DNA of 7,014 bases from Rhodoblastus sp052145335 (GTDB lineage: Bacteria; Pseudomonadota; Alphaproteobacteria; Rhizobiales; Beijerinckiaceae). The DNA lies in NCBI RefSeq assembly GCF_052145335.1, contig NZ_JBKQOU010000325.1:1-7014 (forward strand), written 5' to 3'. The notes beneath the pieces were generated by a model. The model saw only the letters and a list, made by a program, of their open reading frames with translations, made no database searches and had not been told where the DNA came from. Shown here piece by piece: positions 1 to 6,378 of this stretch (position 1 is the stretch's first letter; each line of letters opens with the position of its first letter). The position numbers and the translations under genes were made by a program.

Positions 1-471
1 AAGCACGCCGGCGGAATCGTGCGACGAGGCGGCGTTAAGGGCCGTTGACTGATTTCCCAAGGCTTCCACGTTTCCGCCGATATCAAGTATACCGCCAGGA
101 CCTGTATCGAAGGTGATGTTGACCGTATTGGCGGCATGGGTCTGGACCGACGGGCCGTCGCCGGCGGCAAGGTGATCGACCGGACCGACGGCCTGCGGGG
201 CAGCCATGCCGCCGCCGAGGACATGCTCGAACCCGCCGGCTTCGCCCCATGCCGCAGGCCCCCAGCCGAGACCGCCGCCATGGTCGGCCGGGGCCTGCGC
301 GTAAATGCCGCCGTGTGAGCCCTCCTGCCCGCCATCGTGCTCGAAATGGGAAAAGAAATCGGAGTGCTGGTGGCGCGCGTGCGAATCGTCGCGCGCGCCG
401 CCTCCGTAATCGTCGTTGACGGGCCTGAACGCGCGGTCGTCCAGCAGGTCCCTTTGCTCTGCGCTGCTCAT
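1..471 (-). CDS. Asp/Gly/His-rich protein of unknown function (N-terminal 157 residues, runs off left edge)
   Basis: The reading frame is open from the ATG at 469-471 to the window edge. A GGAG Shine-Dalgarno sequence lies 5 bases upstream (477-480), which decides the start. The visible part begins MSSAEQRDLLDDRAF and has no signal peptide or hydrophobic segment. Residues 20-105 are rich in Gly, His, Asp and Ala (for example HARHQHSDFFSHFEHDGG) and look disordered, possibly metal-binding. Near residue 115 comes a more ordered, beta-like stretch, NTVNITFDTGPGGILDIGG, followed by NVEALGNQST. That style is reminiscent of large uncharacterised alphaproteobacterial proteins, some perhaps exported by type I secretion, but the C-terminus that could carry such a signal lies outside the window. 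It contains no cysteine in the visible part. It is divergent from the Crp-family gene and shares its 170-bp control region, so co-regulation is plausible. Codon use matches the other genes. Coding status is well supported; function is unknown. Confidence 0.75.
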   Translation of the reverse strand, partial: MSSAEQRDLLDDRAFRPVNDDYGGGARDDSHARHQHSDFFSHFEHDGGQEGSHGGIYAQAPADHGGGLGWGPAAWGEAGGFEHVLGGGMAAPQAVGPVDHLAAGDGPSVQTHAANTVNITFDTGPGGILDIGGNVEALGNQSTALNAASSHDSAGVL

Positions 472-527
472 GGCGGCTCCTTGTCGGGCTCGGAATAATG
501 CAGGAGGATGGACGCAGGCTTCCACCG

Positions 528-551
528 CGGCTGTGATCTGCGCCACAGCCG
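528..551. promoter_or_regulatory. CRP-type operator palindrome between the divergent genes
   Basis: CGGCTGTG (528-535) and CACAGCCG (544-551) form a perfect 8-bp inverted repeat with an 8-base centre. Inside it, TGTGA (532-536), six bases, then CCACA (543-547) matches the CRP consensus TGTGA-N6-TCACA at nine of ten positions, with the correct spacing. The centre lies about 102 bp upstream of the Crp-family start codon and about 69 bp upstream of the start of the left divergent gene. The adjacent regulator carries the Arg-Glu pair that reads TGTGA in E. coli CRP, so autoregulation or control of both genes is likely. The repeat could in principle be an RNA hairpin, but no T-run follows it. Confidence 0.65.
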
Positions 552-572
552 GGACCGGCGACCGCTCGTCTG

Positions 573-601
573 CTTACTTTTTTCGCGCCTGGTCGTATTC
601 T
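573..601 (+). promoter_or_regulatory. Possible sigma-70-type promoter for the Crp-family gene
   Basis: CTTACT (573-578) and TATTCT (596-601) are separated by 17 bases and resemble an alphaproteobacterial -35 (CTTGAC-like) and a -10 (TATAAT-like, four of six). Transcription would start near 608, leaving a leader of roughly 34 bases and placing the palindrome centre at about -68, near the position used by upstream-acting CRP. The match is partial and was read by eye. Confidence 0.3.
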
Positions 602-641
602 GAAGGCAGGCCCGAGGTCCGGACCCCGTCAGGAGCGCCGC

Positions 642-1349
642 ATGTCCGAGAAATCCGCCGTGTCTGAGCCCCTGCGCCTGCAAGGTCTGGAGATCTTCCA
701 GAATGTCGCCGCCGAGGTCATGGAGCAAGTGAGCCGCCGGGCGCAGCGCCGGACGCTGCAGAAGGGCGAGCTTCTCTTCAATGTCGGCGACCCGTCGGAC
801 GCGCTTTATGTCATCGCGTCGGGGCGAATTCGGATATGGACCGTCTCGGCCGCCGGCGTCGAGGTGACTTTGAACGTGCAGATCGCCGGCGCCATTTTCG
901 GCGAGATCGGCATGCTCGACGGCAGCGTGCGGACAGCGGGCGCCTCCGCCATGGCGACGACGGAGCTCATCAGCATTTCGCGCAAGGCGTTCTTTGACGC
1001 GCTGGACAGGGACTCCCAGCTCGCACACAATGTGATCGGATTGCTCTGCCAGCGCTTGCGCTGGACGACGGCCCGCATGGAGGACGCGGTCCTGCGCCCG
1101 GCGCCGCAGCGGCTGGCCAGGATTCTTGGCCATCTGGTCCAGGACCACAGTCGCCGGACGCCGAGGGGCCACGAGATCACCATCAAGCTGACCCAGGGCG
1201 AACTCGCGCAATGGACAGCCATGTCGCGCGAAAGCCTGAACAAACTGCTCAACCGCTGGATCGACGAGGGGGTCGTTTTCCAGGAGAAGGGCGTGCTGAC
1301 GATCTGCAAATCCGACGTGCTGGAAGACTTGGCGGAATCCGATGAATGA
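642..1349 (+). CDS. Crp/Fnr-family transcriptional regulator, probably cAMP-responsive
   Basis: This 235-residue protein has the normal length and order of a Crp/Fnr regulator: a cyclic-nucleotide-binding beta-roll (about 18-120), a dimerisation helix (about 124-150) and a winged helix-turn-helix (about 155-225). The phosphate-binding cassette FGEIGMLDGSVRT (86-98) keeps the Glu and Arg that hold cAMP in E. coli CRP (E72, R82), with Thr for Ser83. In the dimer helix, LRWTTARM places Thr142-Thr143 at the adenine-contacting Thr127-Ser128. The recognition helix MSRESLNKLL has Arg196 and Glu197 where CRP has R180 and E181, and Lys for R185, which fits TGTGA half-sites and not FNR-type TTGAT. There is no N-terminal Cys cluster, so an iron-sulfur FNR is unlikely. 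AGGAG (631-635) sits six bases before the ATG. A TGTGA-type palindrome lies upstream, suggesting autoregulation. It converges on the signalling operon, whose last gene is a cyclase homologue. Family is certain; ligand and target are inferred from aligned residues. Confidence 0.92.
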   Translation: MSEKSAVSEPLRLQGLEIFQNVAAEVMEQVSRRAQRRTLQKGELLFNVGDPSDALYVIASGRIRIWTVSAAGVEVTLNVQIAGAIFGEIGMLDGSVRTAGASAMATTELISISRKAFFDALDRDSQLAHNVIGLLCQRLRWTTARMEDAVLRPAPQRLARILGHLVQDHSRRTPRGHEITIKLTQGELAQWTAMSRESLNKLLNRWIDEGVVFQEKGVLTICKSDVLEDLAESDE

Positions 1350-1442
1350 GGCTCAGATCTTTTTCCCGAAAAGCTGCACCCATTTCCGATGAAAATTCGC
1401 AGTTAAACAAAGTATTAGAGATTTTTTACTTCCGACGGAACG

Positions 1443-1473
1443 AAAAGCGCTCTAATCCGATCCGTTCAGAGCG
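1443..1473 (-). terminator. Possible Rho-independent terminator of the kinase-cyclase operon
   Basis: Read on the minus strand, CGCTCTGA (1473-1466) can pair with TTAGAGCG (1455-1448), with one G-U pair, around a 10-base loop. It is followed by CTTTTCG. The TAG stop codon of the cyclase homologue (1454-1452) lies inside the distal arm, so the hairpin would form right at the end of translation. The T-run is only four bases, so termination may be weak. The arms may also be part of a dispersed palindromic element. Confidence 0.4.
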
Positions 1474-2498
1474 GTTCTGGCTCGCGTCAGGAACTTCAGC
1501 CGCTCGCCTTCTGAGGGAATCTCCTGCGCCAGCATCCGAATGAGTTGCGCCGCGTCGGAGCTTTCCGCCGCCATGCGGCGAACCAGCACCCTGGCGACCG
1601 GTCCGAGATGGGTGGCAAGGAGCGGCACGAGCCGGCCGAGGCTCGCCTCGTCGAGGCCGGTGGCCCCTGCCCTCGGTGAATTCGTCTCGTCCGGCGCATC
1701 GCCTTTCGCCGGTGTTTCGGGCGGCGCCAAAAAGGCGGCCGGAGCCATTGGGAGGGCGGCGTCAGCCGGCGGCGATTCCGTCACGGCCGGCATTTCGTTC
1801 GGCAGGACCAGAGGACTGGCTTTCGGCAGCCGGGGGAGCGCCGATGCACCAGCGCTGCCTGGGCGCGGCGGTGGCGCCTGTGGCGGGACCGGTTCGGGCG
1901 CGGTCGTGCTGTCGAGTGGGGCGGCTGGGCCTGACGCGCTCGCGGGTGGCGGAGGCAGCACCCGGAATGTCTCGATCCGTCTCGGGCTGTGCTTGAGCGT
2001 GGGGACGCCGCTCGCGATGAAGGTGGCCGCGATGCGGGGCGCGACCGCGTCCACGACCGAGGCTGATACGAGGATGCCACCCGGTTCCGCCAGACTTTCG
2101 AGGCGGGCGGCGATGACCAGCGCTTCGCCATAGGGAAGGTCGTCCTGGAACAGGACTTCGCCGAGGTGCACGCCGATGCGCAACTTCAGATAGTAAAGCT
2201 TCGGCGATTCCGCCAGTCGGGACTGGATGCGCATGGCGCAGCGCACTGCGTCCACCGTGCTCTCGAACAGCGCAAAGATGCCGTCGCCCGGCATCCCGAA
2301 CAGCCACCCCCGATGGATCGCGAGCTCTTCGATCGCGACCCGGCGGGTGATCGAGAGCGCGTCGACCGTGTTGGTTTCGTCAATCGTCATCATGCCGCCG
2401 AAGTTGGCGACGTCGGCCGCGAAGACGGCGCGCAGGCGTCGGCGGCGCGTCGGAATGGGGCCGGGAACGTCCGGGCCCGGGCTGTCCATCGGGTTCAT
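1452..2498 (-). CDS. Class III adenylate/guanylate cyclase homologue with degenerate active site
   Basis: The 348-residue soluble protein has a cyclase catalytic domain (about 22-180), a Pro/Ala-rich linker (about 181-280) and a helical C-terminal module (about 284-344) that is also present twice in the upstream kinase. Class III signatures are clear: FAADVANF with metal-ligand Asp29, MPGDGIFALF with metal-ligand Asp72, and ARLESLAEPGG. By alignment with the family, however, the purine-selecting Lys is Gly68, the substrate Asp (D in D-I-W/Y-G) is Leu121 in DLPYGEA, and the transition-state Asn of the N-x-x-x-R pair is Val128, while Arg132 remains. Catalysis is therefore doubtful and a role as regulatory or scaffold pseudo-cyclase is likely. 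ATG 2498 is preceded by AGGA about ten bases upstream; Met4 is an alternative start. It starts 18 bases after the kinase stop, so the two are co-transcribed. The homology is certain; inactivity is inferred from aligned positions. Confidence 0.88.
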   Translation of the reverse strand: MNPMDSPGPDVPGPIPTRRRRLRAVFAADVANFGGMMTIDETNTVDALSITRRVAIEELAIHRGWLFGMPGDGIFALFESTVDAVRCAMRIQSRLAESPKLYYLKLRIGVHLGEVLFQDDLPYGEALVIAARLESLAEPGGILVSASVVDAVAPRIAATFIASGVPTLKHSPRRIETFRVLPPPPASASGPAAPLDSTTAPEPVPPQAPPPRPGSAGASALPRLPKASPLVLPNEMPAVTESPPADAALPMAPAAFLAPPETPAKGDAPDETNSPRAGATGLDEASLGRLVPLLATHLGPVARVLVRRMAAESSDAAQLIRMLAQEIPSEGERLKFLTRARTALNGSD

Positions 2499-2516
2499 CC
2501 CGGTCGTTCCTGCATC

Positions 2517-3911
2517 TCAGTGCGTCCTGTTTGCCGCCCACCGCTCGCGGAGCGTGAGGAAGCGCGTTTTCGCGCGGTCGTCGGGGATCTCATCGGCGAG
2601 CCGGCGGTAGAAGTCGTCGCGACCGACAGCCGTCAGCGCCTGTCGGCTGACGAGGCGCCTGGCGATGGGCCCGATCAAGGGAATCAACGCGTCGACGGCG
2701 GCCTTGATCTCAGCGTCCGAAATCGTCTCCTGGGCCCGCTCGAAGGCCATGCCGAGGTCCTCCCTGAGCAGCTTTTCGGCGTCCTGCCGGAACTGCTCGA
2801 TCCCGGCGTCGGTTTTGATCTGCCGGCTCAGCGACGCAAGTAGCGTGTCGACCTCGGTCGTATCCTGCAGCGACTGTTTGACGATAAGCCGGGCGATCGG
2901 TCCAAGCCAGCGCGCCAATCTGCGGCTCAGCTCATCTTTCGCGCTGATCGATAGCTGTTCCGCCATGGTCACGTTCAGCATTTCGGGCGTAGGAGTGGGG
3001 CTTGCCGGCGCGTCCGTGCCGGGCCGGGATAGCTTGGCCAGGTCGACCGGGAGCAGATTTTCGTGGGGTCGAGCCTCGATCGCCACGTGCAGCGACTCCA
3101 GGAAGCGCTCCGCGGTCTGGAACCGGTCTTCAGGGTTTCGGGCGAGCGCCTTATGGGCGACCGCCTCGATCTCGGGCCATAGTTCCGGCCGCAGCGTCAT
3201 GATGGAGGGCGGGAGTTCGTTGAGAAGTTTTCGCATCAGTTCCGGCAGGTCGAAGGCGACGAAGGGCTTTGCGCCTGTGAGCATTTGATACAGGATCACG
3301 CCTGCCGAGAAGAGGTCGGCCCTGCCGTCGGCGGGGCGCCCAAGGAAGCGTTCCGGCGCCATATAACTGGGCGTGCCCGCCCCCCCGAGTCCATTCGGCC
3401 TCGTCAAGTCGAGCGAGTCGAGCCGCGCGACGCCGAAATCGGCGACCTTGATGGACACGGCCGAGGGACAGAGGATGTTGGCCGGCTTGATGTCGCGGTG
3501 GATGACGCCCTTGGAATGCGCGTAATCAAGCGCCAGCAGGATCTGGGACATGATCTCCCCCACCTGCCGGATGGGGATGAGCGCACCGGCGCTGATCACC
3601 TTCTCCAGCGTGCCGGCATTGACGTACTCCATCACAATGTAAGGCCGCTGCTCGTGCTGCACGAGGTCAAATACCGTGACGATGTTGGGATGCAGGCAAC
3701 GGGCCGCCGATTGCGCCTCGGTGGTGAAGCGCTTGAGGAAGCCCTCCGAGTCGTCGACGTCGCTGAGGATTTCCGGACGCGGAGTCTTGATGGCCAGCGG
3801 TCGGTCGATCTGTTCGTCATAGCCCTTGTAGACGATGCCGATCGCACCTCGCCCGATCACGTGATCGATGCGATATTTCCCGACCCGTTGGGGAACTGCC
3901 TCGCCTTTCAT
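2517..3911 (-). CDS. Hanks-type Ser/Thr protein kinase, soluble, with two C-terminal helical modules
   Basis: The 464-residue protein has a complete N-terminal kinase domain (about 13-275): glycine loop IGRGAIGIVYKG (19-30), Lys42 in LAIK, alpha-C Glu65, catalytic loop HRDIKPAN (138-145) with Asp140, DFG (158-160), MAPE (184-187), DLFSAGVILY (199-208) and Arg262. All catalytic residues are present, so it should phosphorylate Ser/Thr on partner proteins. There is no transmembrane segment or PASTA region, unlike many bacterial kinases of this class. After a Pro/Thr linker (about 296-312) come two copies of a helical module, at about 322-378 and 399-455, each with a G-P-I-A-R core; the downstream cyclase homologue carries the third copy. 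An in-frame TAG 15 bases upstream forbids extension, so the ATG at 3911 is the first usable start although its Shine-Dalgarno sequence (GAGA) is weak. The gene is 78 bp downstream of the haem sensor, whose missing output domain this kinase may supply. The substrate is unknown. Confidence 0.93.
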   Translation of the reverse strand: MKGEAVPQRVGKYRIDHVIGRGAIGIVYKGYDEQIDRPLAIKTPRPEILSDVDDSEGFLKRFTTEAQSAARCLHPNIVTVFDLVQHEQRPYIVMEYVNAGTLEKVISAGALIPIRQVGEIMSQILLALDYAHSKGVIHRDIKPANILCPSAVSIKVADFGVARLDSLDLTRPNGLGGAGTPSYMAPERFLGRPADGRADLFSAGVILYQMLTGAKPFVAFDLPELMRKLLNELPPSIMTLRPELWPEIEAVAHKALARNPEDRFQTAERFLESLHVAIEARPHENLLPVDLAKLSRPGTDAPASPTPTPEMLNVTMAEQLSISAKDELSRRLARWLGPIARLIVKQSLQDTTEVDTLLASLSRQIKTDAGIEQFRQDAEKLLREDLGMAFERAQETISDAEIKAAVDALIPLIGPIARRLVSRQALTAVGRDDFYRRLADEIPDDRAKTRFLTLRERWAANRTH

Positions 3912-3989
3912 CGCGGTTCGTCTCTATGTTGGGCGCGGCCTCCTTCGGCTGGCATTCCGCAACGCGCGCGTCGTCGGGTACGTCCCGGC

Positions 3990-4862
3990 TCACTTGTCGA
4001 GCATCTTCATCGCACTGTCGAGACTGCGGCGCATCCTGTTGAAGGAGCGGGAGAGCGACGCCACCTCGTCAGAGCCGGCATATTCGAACTCGGGGACGGA
4101 GGTCTCGCCCATGCTATAGGCCTCCGCAATCCTGGCCATCCGGTTCACCGGCGAAATCACATAGCGGTCGAGCAGCACGTTGAGCAGCGCGAGCAAGGCA
4201 ACAAAGATACCGCTCGCAATGCCAACGAAGAACATCATGTTGCGCCAAACCCTTGCGTCGGTAGCGCTCATGGGGATCGAAATGATCTGCGCGTTGATGG
4301 TCTGGTTCAGCTTCCAGCCGAAGCCGTTCTTGGAGCCGTAAAGAGCGACCATCGAGGCCGGAGCCGTGCCCGGCGTGGAATGGCACGTCAGGCAACTCTC
4401 GTCCTTGACCGGCATCGGATAGGTCACGGTATATTGCGGTCCCGAGTCGGTATCGCGAATGCTAATGTCCTTGTCGAGTTCGGGATTTGCGCTAAGCTTC
4501 TCGATGAGCTCCTTCTCCCAGTCCTGCGCCAGGTTGGTCTGGTTCGTCGGATTGAGCGACGCTTCCTTGTAAAAGAACTGCGGGTAGAAGCGCCTGAAAT
4601 TCCCAAAGACGCTCCGGGCCGAGAACGCCGGGACCGTTTGGGGCAGAAACTGGATCGTGGACTGATCGGCAAGCAAAGGCTGGATTTCGTCGCCGGTGTA
4701 TTTGCGGACCGAAAGCGCCTGGGCCCGCAGCACATCGACTTGCGATTGCAGCTGCTCCATGGCCTCGCGACGCGAAAGCTGGTAAAACGGCCATAGGCAC
4801 AGGGCAAGTCCGACCAGATAACAAGCCGCAAGGATCAAGTTGAAACGCAGTCTCAATCCCAT
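3990..4862 (-). CDS. Membrane haem sensor: Tll0287-like (DUF3365) domain plus HAMP, no output domain
   Basis: The 290-residue protein begins with a short basic end (MGLRLRF), a transmembrane helix (about 8-28), a periplasmic domain (about 29-208), a second transmembrane helix (about 209-231) and a HAMP linker (about 232-285, with SPVNRMA and DEVASLSRSFNRM), then stops. The periplasmic domain contains CLTCH at 157-161, a CxxCH covalent haem c site. Together with the YTVTYPMPVKDESCLTCH context, this marks the Tll0287-like/DUF3365 family, thought to sense redox state or small ligands through haem. In relatives the HAMP usually leads into a histidine kinase, cyclase or methyl-acceptor domain; here nothing follows, so the signal must go to another protein, most simply the kinase encoded next. 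AAGGGGG (4877-4871) lies eight bases before the ATG, an excellent Shine-Dalgarno sequence that fixes the start. It is the first gene of the three-gene minus-strand operon. Haem attachment needs the cytochrome c maturation system, not visible here. Confidence 0.9.
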   Translation of the reverse strand: MGLRLRFNLILAACYLVGLALCLWPFYQLSRREAMEQLQSQVDVLRAQALSVRKYTGDEIQPLLADQSTIQFLPQTVPAFSARSVFGNFRRFYPQFFYKEASLNPTNQTNLAQDWEKELIEKLSANPELDKDISIRDTDSGPQYTVTYPMPVKDESCLTCHSTPGTAPASMVALYGSKNGFGWKLNQTINAQIISIPMSATDARVWRNMMFFVGIASGIFVALLALLNVLLDRYVISPVNRMARIAEAYSMGETSVPEFEYAGSDEVASLSRSFNRMRRSLDSAMKMLDK

Positions 4863-4939
4863 GTGAACGACCCCCTTGGGAGAAGTCTCGTCGGCGAAAA
4901 CTACTTTGCGAAGGTTAACCCAAGTCAGGAACCAGTGCC
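4863..4939. promoter_or_regulatory. 77-bp divergent control region between haem sensor and caspase-like gene
   Basis: Both start codons and both ribosome-binding sites (AAGGGGG at 4871-4877 for the minus gene; AGGA at 4927-4930 for the plus gene) flank this compact gap, so the two promoters must be close together or overlap. CTTGGG (4875-4880) and CCCAAG (4919-4924) form a widely spaced inverted repeat that frames it; whether a protein binds there is unknown. I see no convincing -10/-35 pair on either strand and no TGTGA-type palindrome. Joint control of the two genes is inferred from geometry alone. Confidence 0.5.
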
Positions 4940-6250
4940 ATGGATTCTTTCGGGTTGAAAATCACGCACTCGTTGGAGCCCGAATGGCTCGCAGGGGTAC
5001 CGACAGCGGGCGCCCGTGGCAGGCTTCGGCGCTGGATCGTTGCCGCCGCCGCGCTGGTCGTGTTCGCCGCCCCGTGGCGGGCAGACGCGGCCGGCAGAAC
5101 GGCGCTGGTGATTGTCGGCGAGGACTACCAGAAGCTCCAGAAGTCGAGCATCGGCGCGAAGCGCGCGAAAGACATCGCCGAGGCGCTGCGGGCCAAGGGT
5201 TTCGACGTCCTCTTCGGCGCCGATCCAGCCAACTCCCGGGCGAGGGCGCTCATGCTCGATTTCGCCCAGAAGGCGAACGGCGCCGATTTCGCAATCGCGT
5301 TCGTCATGGGCCACGTCACGGCGGCGGGCGGCCAGACCTATTTCCTGCCGGTGAACACGGAACTGGGTGTCGCCACGGATTTGTTCTCGCGCGGCATCGC
5401 CATTTCTTCCGTCGCGCAGATCGCAGGCAAGGCCAAGGCCGGCGCGGTGATCGTGCTGATGACGGCGCCGAATTTCGAGCCTGCGGTTTCGGGCCTGGAC
5501 GCGAGGCCCGAATACGCCAGTGAGAACCCGAAGTCCGTCGTGACCGTTTTCTCGTCTTCGGCGCGATTGCCAGTGTCCCGCATCGATGCGGTGAGCGAGC
5601 AGGCGGCCGACGCCGTCGTGACGCTGCTGCAACAGCCCGCGCCCAGTCTCGCGGACGTCGTCAAGGGGGCGTCGGCGGATGGCGGCTCGGTTTTCGGCGC
5701 GCCCGCCGACATCAGCCTTGCGAAGCCGATCCCGCCAGCCGAAGCTGTCACGGCCCCCGGCGCGCCGGCGGCGGCGAACGTCGCGCAGCCTCCCGCCAAG
5801 CCTGCGGCCGAGGCCAAGCGGAACTCCAAAGAGAATGATGCTCAGGTGGAGGCCGCCCGGCTCCAGAATGAGCAGGCGAAGGCGGAGCTGGAAAAGGCGA
5901 AGCAGGAGACGCAGCGGGCGCAAGCAGAGGCTTCGCGCGCGGCGGCTGAGGCCGAGAAGGCCAAGGCCGAGGCTCAAGCCGAGATCGCCCGGGCGCGGTC
6001 CGGAGCGGCAAAGGCGCCCGGTCAGGCCGCCGTCGGCGCGCCAATCGACGAGAAGCAGCTCGGCATGAGGCAACGCCAGCGTATACAGGAACGCCTGCGG
6101 GACATGAGCCTTTATACGGGCCCGATCGATTCCATCATGGGCCCGCTCACGCGCGAGGCGATCATGGGCTACCAGCGCAGCAAAGGCGCCCAGGTGACGG
6201 GCTATCTCACGCCCGAACAGTTCCAGGCCCTTTTGCCTGACGGCAATTGA
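4940..6250 (+). CDS. Exported caspase-fold (peptidase C14-like) pseudo-protease with coiled coil and peptidoglycan-binding-like domain
   Basis: The 436-residue protein starts with an unusually long N-region (1-31), a hydrophobic segment (about 33-46) and an ADA-A cleavage site near residue 50, predicting export to the periplasm. Residues 53-235 resemble the caspase fold of bacterial C14 proteins: RTALVIVGEDYQ at strand 1, AKGFDVLFGAD, and FVMGHVTAAGGQTYFLPVN, where His125 is at the catalytic His but the usual GHG is GHV. At the catalytic Cys (normally LDACRNNP) the sequence reads VLMTAPNFEP, with Ala near 176; the whole protein has no cysteine, so protease activity is not expected. An Ala/Pro linker is followed by a charged Glu/Lys/Ala coiled coil (about 295-355). 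A C-terminal domain (about 372-433) then shows the peptidoglycan-binding-1 pattern (LYTGPIDSIMGPLTREAI, VTGYLTPEQF). AGGA lies nine bases before the ATG. It is monocistronic as far as seen and divergent from the haem sensor. A structural or ligand-binding envelope role is likely. Confidence 0.87.
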   Translation: MDSFGLKITHSLEPEWLAGVPTAGARGRLRRWIVAAAALVVFAAPWRADAAGRTALVIVGEDYQKLQKSSIGAKRAKDIAEALRAKGFDVLFGADPANSRARALMLDFAQKANGADFAIAFVMGHVTAAGGQTYFLPVNTELGVATDLFSRGIAISSVAQIAGKAKAGAVIVLMTAPNFEPAVSGLDARPEYASENPKSVVTVFSSSARLPVSRIDAVSEQAADAVVTLLQQPAPSLADVVKGASADGGSVFGAPADISLAKPIPPAEAVTAPGAPAAANVAQPPAKPAAEAKRNSKENDAQVEAARLQNEQAKAELEKAKQETQRAQAEASRAAAEAEKAKAEAQAEIARARSGAAKAPGQAAVGAPIDEKQLGMRQRQRIQERLRDMSLYTGPIDSIMGPLTREAIMGYQRSKGAQVTGYLTPEQFQALLPDGN

Positions 6251-6378
6251 GTCGGGACGGCGTGCCAGTCGCCGCTCGGCGCACGATCTTAAGCGCGGGC
6301 GCAGGTGAAAAAGCCGCGAATTTTTCGCAAGCCCGTGGCGTCGGCCAGCGACCGACTCGGACGAAATTGGAGGCGCGC

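Noticed and set aside
468..1211. Minus-strand open frame antisense to the Crp-family gene
   Set aside because: The Crp-family product on the plus strand is unmistakable; the antisense product has no domain, and its C-terminal part only reads through the intergenic region.
3939..3944. Perfect AGGAGG on the minus strand upstream of the kinase
   Set aside because: It is 27 bases from the ATG, has no ATG, GTG or TTG at proper spacing, and an in-frame TAG lies between; not the ribosome-binding site of the kinase.
3285..4796. 503-codon plus-strand open frame across the kinase and haem-sensor genes
   Set aside because: It crosses two well-supported minus-strand genes and their gap; its product is His/Arg/Asp-rich with no domain, as expected for an antisense shadow.
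4821..4832. LAAC lipobox-like motif at residues 11-14 of the haem sensor
   Set aside because: It lies inside a long transmembrane helix instead of at the end of a signal peptide, and the HAMP topology needs that helix as an anchor.
4925..6073. Long minus-strand open frame antisense to the caspase-like gene
   Set aside because: It is Arg/Leu/Gly-rich with no recognisable domain, and the plus strand encodes clear domains over the same bases; a typical G+C-rich shadow frame.
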